Shown in pieces: positions 27,061 through 34,553 of a DNA stretch of 64,000 nucleotides. Position 1 is the stretch's first letter. Each line of letters begins with the position of its first letter. A model generated the notes under the pieces. The model saw only the letters and a program-made list of their open reading frames with translations. It ran no database searches and had not been told where the DNA came from. This DNA is from Acidobacteriota bacterium (GTDB lineage: Bacteria; Acidobacteriota; Blastocatellia; Pyrinomonadales; Pyrinomonadaceae). The DNA lies in assembly GCA_016713675.1 (NCBI GenBank), contig JADJOS010000001.1, positions 2,736,501 through 2,800,500 on the forward strand, given 5' to 3'. The position numbers and the translations under genes are program-made.

Positions 27061-27288
27061 ATGACTGCAACCTTAAAAATAACTACTGTCGGTAATTCGG
27101 TAGGTGTGATCCTGCCAAAGGAAATCCTCTCGCGTTTACGAGTCACCAAAGGTGATTCGGTTTATGTAACTGAGACTCCAAGAGGTATCGAGATCAGCGC
27201 CTATGACGAACGTTTCGCGCGGCAAATGGAGGCCGGCGAACGAGTAATGAAGAAGCACAAAGACGTTCTCAAGAAATTGGCTGAATGA
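27061..27288 (+). CDS. AbrB/MazE-type antitoxin
   Basis: A 75-residue protein with the SpoVT/AbrB swapped-hairpin DNA-binding domain (TTVGNSVGVILPKEILSRL, VTKGDSVYVTETPRGIEI) and a charged C-terminal tail likely to bind the toxin. It overlaps the Doc gene by 4 bases (ATGA), the usual antitoxin-first arrangement. It should autoregulate the operon. The ORF could extend 12 codons upstream, but the AbrB fold begins here. Confidence 0.9.
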   Translation: MTATLKITTVGNSVGVILPKEILSRLRVTKGDSVYVTETPRGIEISAYDERFARQMEAGERVMKKHKDVLKKLAE

Positions 27289-27686
27289 TACAGGAAGTAG
27301 AATGGATAGAGATCGATGTAGTCTTTGCCTACCATAATCGGCAGATCGCCGAACATGGAGGAACCGAAGGGTTGCGCGACGAAGGGCTCTTGCTCTCGGC
27401 ATTGGCACGTCCACAGAACCTCAACGCGTATGGCGAAAACGTAGATATTGCTGCGTTAGCGGCAAGCTATGCGTATGGTATTGCAAAAAACCACCCGTTT
27501 CTCGACGGCAATAAGAGAACGGCTTTGGTCGTTTCCGTCGCGTTTCTAAATCTCAACGGTTTTGATTTCGATGTAGAGCCGGCAGAAACGTACCGGCAGT
27601 TCTACGATCTCGCTCAAGGAACACTCTCAGAAGAAAATCTCGCCGACTGGTATCGGAAAACGATCTATGCAATTGTCGTCGAGTAA
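27285..27686 (+). CDS. doc: Doc-family (Fic-fold) death-on-curing toxin
   Basis: A 133-residue Fic-fold protein with the motif NHPFLDGNKRTALVV, the HxFx(D/N)GNK signature in which Doc phosphorylates (and classical Fic AMPylates) its target, known for Doc to be EF-Tu. The N-terminal EGLRDEGLLLSALARPQN is typical of Doc. It pairs with an AbrB-type antitoxin rather than Phd; that combination is known. The GNKR phosphate loop and catalytic His are intact, so it looks active. Confidence 0.92.
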   Translation: MIQEVEWIEIDVVFAYHNRQIAEHGGTEGLRDEGLLLSALARPQNLNAYGENVDIAALAASYAYGIAKNHPFLDGNKRTALVVSVAFLNLNGFDFDVEPAETYRQFYDLAQGTLSEENLADWYRKTIYAIVVE

Positions 27687-27691
27687 CGAAC

Positions 27692-28723
27692 TTATACGGC
27701 GGCGACAACTTCTTCATTGACGTTGATCGCGCCGCTGATAATTTGAACCTGCCGCACAAGCTCAACATACTGATCCAGCGTCAACGCCTGGGCACCATCG
27801 CACAAGGCTTCTTCCGGCTTTGGATGGACCTCGATTATCAGTCCGTCCGCGCCGACTGCGACGGCTGCACGAGCTAGCGGTGTGACCATATAATTGCGGC
27901 CGGTGCCGTGCGAAGGATCGACAATGATCGGCAAGTGCGTAATGCGATGCACTGCCGGCACTATCGAAAGGTCCATCGTGTTTCGGGCATGATCGGCGAA
28001 CGTGCGAATACCGCGTTCGCACAGTATGACGTCACGATTTCCCTCGGCCATGATATATTCTGCGGCGAGCAAAAACTCGCCGAGTGTTGCCGACAGGCCG
28101 CGTTTCAGCAGCACGGGGGTTTGGGTCTTGCCGACATATTTAAGCAGTGAGAAATTCTGCATATTACGTGCGCCGATCTGGATGCAGTCGCCGTATTTTA
28201 CGACAGCATCGACGCCCGCCTCATCCATCGCCTCGGTAACAATATTTAGGCCAAATTGCTCTCTAACCTCAGCGAGCATCTTCAGACCATCTTCGCCCAT
28301 TCCCTGAAAAGCGTATGGCGAAGTGCGCGGCTTATACGCTCCGCCCCGAAAGAACTTCGCTCCGCTCTTGGCGACCGTTTCGGCCGCGGCAAAGAGCTGT
28401 TCGCGGCTTTCGATCGCACACGGGCCGGCGATCAATGCAAGTTCGCTCCCGCCGATCGTTCCGGTTCCGACCTTGATGACAGATCGCTCGGGCCGCAGAT
28501 CTTTTGAGATCAGTTTGTAAGGCTGTGTGACGCGGATCGCCTGCGAGACTCCGGGCAAATTTTCGAAATGTGCCGGATCGACCGAACCCTTATTGCCGGT
28601 AATGCCGATCGCGGTACGCGTTTCGCCGGGCAAAGGATAGCCTCGATAGCCGAGAGCCTCTATCGCGTTAAGTACCATTTCTATTTCCGACGCCGTAGCC
28701 CCGGGTTTCATAACGATCAGCAT
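27692..28723 (-). CDS. aroF: 3-deoxy-7-phosphoheptulonate (DAHP) synthase with N-terminal regulatory domain
   Basis: First enzyme of the shikimate pathway, joining PEP and erythrose 4-phosphate. The 343 residues comprise an N-terminal ferredoxin-like/ACT-like domain (MLIVMKPGATASEIEMVLNA, about 70 residues), as in Thermotoga-type enzymes with feedback inhibition. The catalytic barrel has LALIAGPCAIES, RGGAYKPRTSPYAFQG, LLKRGLSATLGE and IIVDPSHGTGR. It converges on the Doc toxin gene with 5 bases between them. Stand-alone; no other aro genes nearby. Confidence 0.95.
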   Translation of the reverse strand: MLIVMKPGATASEIEMVLNAIEALGYRGYPLPGETRTAIGITGNKGSVDPAHFENLPGVSQAIRVTQPYKLISKDLRPERSVIKVGTGTIGGSELALIAGPCAIESREQLFAAAETVAKSGAKFFRGGAYKPRTSPYAFQGMGEDGLKMLAEVREQFGLNIVTEAMDEAGVDAVVKYGDCIQIGARNMQNFSLLKYVGKTQTPVLLKRGLSATLGEFLLAAEYIMAEGNRDVILCERGIRTFADHARNTMDLSIVPAVHRITHLPIIVDPSHGTGRNYMVTPLARAAVAVGADGLIIEVHPKPEEALCDGAQALTLDQYVELVRQVQIISGAINVNEEVVAAV

Positions 28724-28806
28724 AGATTGATTATTCCACTACAAATACAAAACTTAAACTCTAGTTTTCGCGGCCGCCATTTGCAAATCAGGTCGTTCCC
28801 CCTTCC

Positions 28807-30825
28807 TTACATCTTCTCAGGGACTTCGATTCCCAACGTATCCAGAGCCGAGGTAAGGGAACGACGCGCAATGTCTGCCGTAACGATCAAAACCGCTCGC
28901 TTAACGTCGTCCGGTTCGATCAAGATCTTGTGGTTGTGGTAGAAAAGATTGAACGCTTTGGCGAGTTGGAATGTGTATTTTGCGAGTATTGCCGGCTCGG
29001 TCTGCTTCGCAGCCTGTTCGACCGTTTCTTCGAGACGGGCCGCGAGGACGACCATAGACCAGATGTCGGTACCGGTCTCTGATGCAAGCAATTCGAGCGT
29101 TGCTCCGGTTTCGCTGAGGCGATCGCGGCAATCTTCGAGCGTTTCGCCTTTTTCTTCGAGTTTTCGGAAGATCGAATTTGCACGAACTGCCGAGTATTGG
29201 CAAAAGCAACCCGTCTCGCCCTCAAATGACAACGCTTCTTTGAAATCGAACACGATCACCGTATTTCGCGTGAATTTCAGCAGAAAGTAACGCAAGGCTC
29301 CGACAGCCAGTTGATGCGCGATCTTGCGCTTTAATTCGTCTGACGATTCCGCGTGCCGCGATTCGACCTCGGCGAGAGCGTTCGTTTCGAGCCGGTCGAT
29401 CAGGTCGTCGGCCTTTACGCCGAGGCCCTTACGGCCGCTCATCTCGATGAAGGGTTTTTTGCGGTCGTCGTCCGAAAGCTTGAATCCAAGCTCCTCGGCG
29501 GCCGCCGGCGAGAGAGCGACCATTTCGTACGAGAGATGAATACTCGCCTTTTCGCCTCGTTCCGGCGAGATCGCCGCGACGCCTTTTCGGACAATGTCCT
29601 GCGGGTATGACTGCCGCGAATCGATCACGTTGTAGATCGTCTCGCCGTGGCCGAATACCGGCAGGCTGGCAGCCTGCGTTCCAGCGTCGGCGGTCGTGAT
29701 CCAAACATCGTGGCCGTTCGCGTATTTGTGGAAGTATTTGTAATTAAAATCAAGGCCGAGGATCCCGAGTTTCCACATCTGATAGGCGATGTCCTTGCCT
29801 GTATAAGTGACTGTGCCGTTTGACCTTACGAGGATCTTGTCGTTTTCGTGTTCTTCGGTTCCGGTGTGCTCTTCGAATGGCATTACCCAACATCCGGCCT
29901 GTTTGCCTTCGTTCTCGTAACGGATAACGCCTAGCTGTTTCATTTGCTCGAACGCACGATCCCAAAAGTGCAGATGCAGGATCTCAGATTCACGCGGCAG
30001 CAGATCGTATCGGATCGAGAGGCGTTCCATCGTGTCGAGAATGCACTCAACATTGCGGGTCGCGACAAAATCCGCAAGCTCTGCAGTATCGTTTCCGCCT
30101 TCCTCGATCAGATGCAAAACCTCGGCACGTTTTTCTTTGAGTGCTTCGTTAGTTTGATATTCAACACCCACCTTTGTGTAAAGGTCCCAGCAATAATAAT
30201 CGAACGTCTTTCCCGCGGCCCTGAGTTCGGAATCGAGCGACTTGATAGCCGGTAAGTCCCTATTTTCCAGATAGATGAATCCGACAACCACATCTGCTAC
30301 TTGAACTCCGGTATTGTCGATGTAATTTTGGACCTCGACGCGTTTTCCGGTCGCTTTCAGGATCCGTTGAAACGTATCGCCAAGCACCGAATTGCGAACG
30401 TGGCCGATGTGTGCGGACTTGTTCGGGTTGACCGATGTGTGCTCGACGCAGACCTTCAGGGCATCGGGCAGATGCGATGCACCGGCATTCGGCAAAGGTT
30501 CGGCCAAGGCGTTTGCCGCCAAAAATCGCGAACGATCAAAAAAGACGTTTAGGTACCCTGCTCCCGCCACCTCGACATGGCCAACGAAATCGACTTTTTC
30601 GAGTGCGGATCTCAATGTCTCGGCTATTTCACGCGGATTTTTCTTTTCGCCGGTCGCTTGTTTGATCTGTTTTGCAAGTTCGAATGCAACAGGGAATGCG
30701 ATGTCGCCAAGCTCGGTCTTTGGCGGCGTTTCGGCCGTAACAGAGGCTAATTCGATATTGAATTGCTGCAGAGCAGTCACGCGAACGGCCTCGCGAAGGG
30801 TCTCTTGTATCTCGATCAAGGTCAT
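28807..30825 (-). CDS. argS: Arginyl-tRNA synthetase
   Basis: Charges tRNA-Arg with arginine. About 672 residues from the ATG at 30825 (MTLIEIQETLREAV). The N-terminal Add-1 tRNA-binding domain is followed by the catalytic core with HIGH motif SAHIGHVRNS and VEVQNYIDNTGVQ. The C-terminal DALR anticodon-binding domain begins around SIFRKLEEKG. A loop before FGHGETIYNVID contains GTQAASLP, encoded by a palindrome at 29661-29677, which I suspect is an in-frame repeat insertion. No frameshift is seen. Its stop is followed by an 83-base gap before the DAHP synthase start. Confidence 0.95.
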   Translation of the reverse strand: MTLIEIQETLREAVRVTALQQFNIELASVTAETPPKTELGDIAFPVAFELAKQIKQATGEKKNPREIAETLRSALEKVDFVGHVEVAGAGYLNVFFDRSRFLAANALAEPLPNAGASHLPDALKVCVEHTSVNPNKSAHIGHVRNSVLGDTFQRILKATGKRVEVQNYIDNTGVQVADVVVGFIYLENRDLPAIKSLDSELRAAGKTFDYYCWDLYTKVGVEYQTNEALKEKRAEVLHLIEEGGNDTAELADFVATRNVECILDTMERLSIRYDLLPRESEILHLHFWDRAFEQMKQLGVIRYENEGKQAGCWVMPFEEHTGTEEHENDKILVRSNGTVTYTGKDIAYQMWKLGILGLDFNYKYFHKYANGHDVWITTADAGTQAASLPVFGHGETIYNVIDSRQSYPQDIVRKGVAAISPERGEKASIHLSYEMVALSPAAAEELGFKLSDDDRKKPFIEMSGRKGLGVKADDLIDRLETNALAEVESRHAESSDELKRKIAHQLAVGALRYFLLKFTRNTVIVFDFKEALSFEGETGCFCQYSAVRANSIFRKLEEKGETLEDCRDRLSETGATLELLASETGTDIWSMVVLAARLEETVEQAAKQTEPAILAKYTFQLAKAFNLFYHNHKILIEPDDVKRAVLIVTADIARRSLTSALDTLGIEVPEKM
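29661..29677. repeat. GCAGGCT palindrome inside argS
   Basis: GCAGGCT (29661-29667) and AGCCTGC (29671-29677) flank GGC. The palindrome is translated in frame as part of a surface-type loop (GTQAASLP) in Arg-RS. Palindromes of this sequence are, from memory, frequent dispersed repeats in acidobacterial and related genomes; I cannot verify that here. Confidence 0.4.
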
Positions 30826-31086
30826 AATGGCTATATAACGCAGTAGCAAATAAAAGAGTAAGTATAGACGTTGTGTGTTAATTTTGCCAAAATCTCATAT
30901 TTTCCCGATCGCTCCTTCCTTTCCAAACTTTGCGTTCTTGGCGTCTTTAAGTGAGATCTGATTGCAGCGGTTAAGGAATATCCACGAAAGACGAGAGGCC
31001 GCGAAGTAAGACAAAAGAAGTCAGGGAGCTCGTACAGACCGGCGATTTTTCCCTTTTTACACCAAAACCGCTAGAATCATATCTTT

Positions 31087-32289
31087 ATGCGAACATTGTA
31101 TTTTGATTGTTTTGCAGGTGCGAGCGGGAACATGATCCTCGGAGCTTTGGCGGCACTTGGTATTGACCGCGACAGGCTCGTTTCGGATTTGAAGAAACTT
31201 GATATCGTCGAATTTGAGCTGGTTTTTACGGATGTTGACCGATCAGGCATATTGGCGACGCATCTGGACGTAAAAGTCCCGCATGAGCACGTTCACAGGC
31301 ATTTGCATCATATCGAAGCGATTATCGGCAATTCGACGCTAGCAGAATCGGTCAGATCGCGTGCGATCGCTATATTCACAAGGCTGGCGGAGGCTGAGGC
31401 AAAGATCCACGGCATCGACTTGAATAAGGTCCATTTTCACGAGGTCGGAGCGATGGACGCCATCGTCGACGTTGTCGGGGCTTGCATCGCATTCGATATG
31501 CTGGGCATCGAACGGTTTGTATGTTCGAAAATACACGTCGGCAGCGGATTTGCCGAGATGGCACACGGCAAATTCCCGGTTCCGCCGCCGGCAGTGGCAG
31601 AGCTTTTGACCGGCATTCCAATATATTCGACTGAGATCGAAGGGGAACTGATAACACCAACAGGTGCGGCGATAATATCAACCCTGTGTGATAGTTACGG
31701 TACAATTCCTGAGATGATGGTTGAGCAGTCTGCGTACGGAGCGGGAACCCGACAGTACGAGAAATTCCCAAATGTTCTGCGGTTGATCCTCGGTCGAAGT
31801 GAGGGGAGCGAAAAGCCCTTAACGAACCTCGAACAATTGACGCTGATTGAGACGAATATCGATGATGTTTCGCCGCAGATACTTGGTTTTGTGATGGAGC
31901 GATCTTTCGAACTCGGTGCTCTTGATTGCTGGTTCACGCCGATCCAAATGAAGAAAAATCGCCCCGCGACGATGATCTCGATGCTCTGTCAGGCAGATAA
32001 AAAGGACGTTCTAACACAATTGCTCTACACCGAGACAACTACGATCGGTGTACGTTTCAAAATCGTTGAGAGAGAATGTCTCGACCGCGAAATAGTAACG
32101 GTTTCGACCGAATTCGGCGAGATTGATGTAAAGATCGCGAAGTTGGACGGTAAGATCGTCAATTCAATGCCGGAATACGAACACGTCAGACTTTCGGCCA
32201 TTAAGAACAGTGTGCCGTTCAAGATGGTTCGCGAAGCTGCTTTGGCAAAACTCACAGAAAATGAAATGGCGAACGCGGCAAATGCGTAG
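31087..32289 (+). CDS. larC: LarC, nickel-pincer cofactor metal-insertion protein
   Basis: A 400-residue protein of the former DUF111 family. The start RTLYFDCFAGASGNMILGAL is its signature, followed by HVHRHLHHIEAII (His-rich metal-binding segment) and VHFHEVGAMDAIVDVVG. The C-terminal domain contains ETNIDDVSPQILGFVMERSF. LarC inserts nickel into the pyridinium-3,5-bisthiocarboxylate mononucleotide cofactor in a CTP-dependent step. larA, larB and larE are not in the window. folE follows after 6 bases, so they are probably cotranscribed. Confidence 0.93.
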   Translation: MRTLYFDCFAGASGNMILGALAALGIDRDRLVSDLKKLDIVEFELVFTDVDRSGILATHLDVKVPHEHVHRHLHHIEAIIGNSTLAESVRSRAIAIFTRLAEAEAKIHGIDLNKVHFHEVGAMDAIVDVVGACIAFDMLGIERFVCSKIHVGSGFAEMAHGKFPVPPPAVAELLTGIPIYSTEIEGELITPTGAAIISTLCDSYGTIPEMMVEQSAYGAGTRQYEKFPNVLRLILGRSEGSEKPLTNLEQLTLIETNIDDVSPQILGFVMERSFELGALDCWFTPIQMKKNRPATMISMLCQADKKDVLTQLLYTETTTIGVRFKIVERECLDREIVTVSTEFGEIDVKIAKLDGKIVNSMPEYEHVRLSAIKNSVPFKMVREAALAKLTENEMANAANA

Positions 32290-32295
32290 GATATT

Positions 32296-32878
32296 ATGGC
32301 GAATAAGACAAAAAGAAAGGTCGATCTCCAAAAGATCGCTGACGGCGTCCGGCTGATGCTCGAGGGCATGGGCGAAGATCCGGATCGCGAAGGGCTGCAG
32401 AAAACGCCAGATCGCGTTGCGGATTTTTATGCCGAACTGACCGAGGGAATGTGGACCGACGCGAGCGAACATATCGTTCCGCTGCCGGGCGATTCGCACG
32501 ACGAGATGGTGATCGTCAAGGATATTTCGATCGCGTCGGTCTGCGAACACCACCTCGCTCCGTTCACCGGAAAGTGCCATATCGCCTATATTCCAAAGGG
32601 CGGCCGCATCGTCGGGTTTGTCAAAACTCGCCCGCATCGCGGAGGTATTCGCTCGTCGCCTCCAAGTCCAGGAACGCCTGACGCAGCAGATCGCGCAAAC
32701 GCTCTACGACAACCTCGATCCGATCGGCGTAATGGTCGTGATCGAGGCCGAACATACGTGCATGACGCTCCGCGGTGTGAAAAAACCGGGAGCAGTGACT
32801 ATAACGTCGGCGGTTCTCGGCGGATTTAGAACAGACTCGCGAACACGAGCTGAAGCAATGTCACTAATCAAGGGATAG
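32296..32878 (+). CDS. folE: GTP cyclohydrolase I, interrupted by a one-base frameshift
   Basis: First step of tetrahydrofolate/tetrahydropterin synthesis. The N-terminal part in frame 1 covers DPDREGLQKTPDRVADFYAE and SVCEHHLAPFTGKCHIAYIP (zinc Cys/His). The C-terminal part in the next frame reads SKLARIAEVFARRLQVQERL and EAEHTCMTLRGVKKPGAVTI. The two join perfectly at GRIVGLSKLAR if one T of the TTT at 32617-32619 is removed, giving 193 residues, a normal FolE length. All catalytic residues are present. Either a sequencing error or a recent inactivating mutation; a programmed shift is unlikely. Confidence 0.9.
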
Positions 32879-32885
32879 AGGATCA

Positions 32886-34541
32886 ATGAAAAGAATAACT
32901 GCCGTATTTCTAACACTTACGTTTATTTCATCTTTGGCGTTCGCTCAGGACCGCACCGCGAGTTTTGATGCGAACAAGATGCGCTCACGCGTCAAACGTC
33001 TCTCGGCCGACGATTTCGAAGGCCGCGGGCCCGGTACCGACGGCGGCAAACGTGCGGCACAGTACATCGCCGACGAGATGAAAGCGGGCGGCATCAAACC
33101 CGCGAACGGCAAAAGCTATTTTCAAAACGTAAAGCTTGTCGGTGTTAAGGCGGACCCGAATACGAAACTTGAGGTTTCAAAGGGCCCGGCAACCGCTTCG
33201 TACAAATTCGGCGATGAATTTGTCGCGACGACAAGTGCCCAAATGGCGGATGTCTCGGTCGACAGCGAAGTGGTCTTTGTCGGCTATGGCGTTGATGCAC
33301 CGCAGTATAACTGGAACGATTACAGCGGTTCGCCTGACGATTACAAGGGTAAGATCCTGATGATCATGGTCAACGATCCGCCCGCAACGGCCGATGAGCC
33401 GAACCTTTTTGGCGGAAAAGCACTAACATATTACGGCCGCTGGACCTACAAATACGAAGAGGCCGCCCGCCGCGGTGCAGCCGGAGTGATACTCATCCAC
33501 ACGAACGAATCCGCCGGTTACGGATGGAATGTTGTTCGGACTTCGAACGGTAATTGGCGATATGAGATAGCCCGCACAGCTGGCGACAAAACGCCGTTTC
33601 TCAAGGTGAAATCGTGGATGACCAATGAGGCTGCATCCCGAATGCTGAAACTCGCCGGGCTCAACATCGAGCAGCTTCGCGGCAGCGCGGTGAAACGAGG
33701 GTTCAAGCCCGTAAAGACGGGGCTCAACGTCAAACTTAACCTGAAGAGTGAATTCAAGACATTCGATTCGCCAAATGTCGCCGGATTGATCGAAGGCAGC
33801 GATCCGAAGCTTAAGAAGGAGTATGTTGTGTTCTCGGGCCATTGGGACCACCTCGGCATCGGCGAGGCTGATGCGACCGGCGACAAGATCTATAACGGCG
33901 CTTACGATAACGCTTCGGGGATCGCGGCGATCCTCGGCATTGGAGATGTGATCGCGAAAATGCCGAAAAAGCAGCGGCCAAAACGCTCGACCGTCTTCTT
34001 TTTCCCGACAGCCGAAGAACAAGGCCTCTTAGGCGCTGAGTATTTTGCCGCAAACCCGCTGTTCTCGCTGAATAAGATCGCGGGAAACGTCAACATTGAC
34101 GGTGTTAATTTCTTTGGAAAGACTAAGGATTTCTCGGCTCTCGGAGCCGAACGGTCGTCGCTCGGCATATTTGTCGATGAGGTCGCGGCTGAACGAAAAA
34201 TGACGGTCGAGGGCGACATGCGGCCTGAGCAAGGCTTCTTTTTCCGTTCAGATCACTTTCCGTTTGCCAAGGTCGGCGTTCCCGCGATCTCGCTGCGGCA
34301 TGGTGACGATTTCGTCACGCCTCTGACGGGCGAAGCACTGAATTTCTTCAGCAATTACACAGCCAAATATTATCATCAGCCATCTGACCAGTATTACGAT
34401 TGGTGGGACGCCGCGTCGATGGTCCAAAACGCCGAACTCGGCCTCGCGATCGCCCTCAAGATCGCAAATTCGCCGACTGTGCCGCGTTACAAGGACACGG
34501 ACGAGTTCTCATCGGCAGATAAGAAGCGGTTTGGGAAATAA
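32886..34541 (+). CDS. Secreted M28 family aminopeptidase with PA domain
   Basis: A 551-residue protein. Signal peptide MKRITAVFLTLTFISSLAFA is followed by a PA (protease-associated) insert (GKALTYYGRWTYKYEEAARR, AAGVILIHTNES). The M28 di-zinc core has the ligands in VFSGHWDHLGIG (His, Asp/His), YNGAYDNASGIAA (Asp), FFPTAEEQGLLGAEYF (Glu-Glu) and the late SDHFPFAKVGVPAI (His). It should remove N-terminal residues from peptides in the periplasm or outside. metG starts 12 bases after the stop. Confidence 0.93.
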   Translation: MKRITAVFLTLTFISSLAFAQDRTASFDANKMRSRVKRLSADDFEGRGPGTDGGKRAAQYIADEMKAGGIKPANGKSYFQNVKLVGVKADPNTKLEVSKGPATASYKFGDEFVATTSAQMADVSVDSEVVFVGYGVDAPQYNWNDYSGSPDDYKGKILMIMVNDPPATADEPNLFGGKALTYYGRWTYKYEEAARRGAAGVILIHTNESAGYGWNVVRTSNGNWRYEIARTAGDKTPFLKVKSWMTNEAASRMLKLAGLNIEQLRGSAVKRGFKPVKTGLNVKLNLKSEFKTFDSPNVAGLIEGSDPKLKKEYVVFSGHWDHLGIGEADATGDKIYNGAYDNASGIAAILGIGDVIAKMPKKQRPKRSTVFFFPTAEEQGLLGAEYFAANPLFSLNKIAGNVNIDGVNFFGKTKDFSALGAERSSLGIFVDEVAAERKMTVEGDMRPEQGFFFRSDHFPFAKVGVPAISLRHGDDFVTPLTGEALNFFSNYTAKYYHQPSDQYYDWWDAASMVQNAELGLAIALKIANSPTVPRYKDTDEFSSADKKRFGK

Positions 34542-34553
34542 GCGTAGGAATAA

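Noticed and set aside
32611..32625. Programmed frameshift in folE
   Set aside because: No slippery heptamer, pseudoknot or family precedent; four other genes nearby have similar homopolymer faults.
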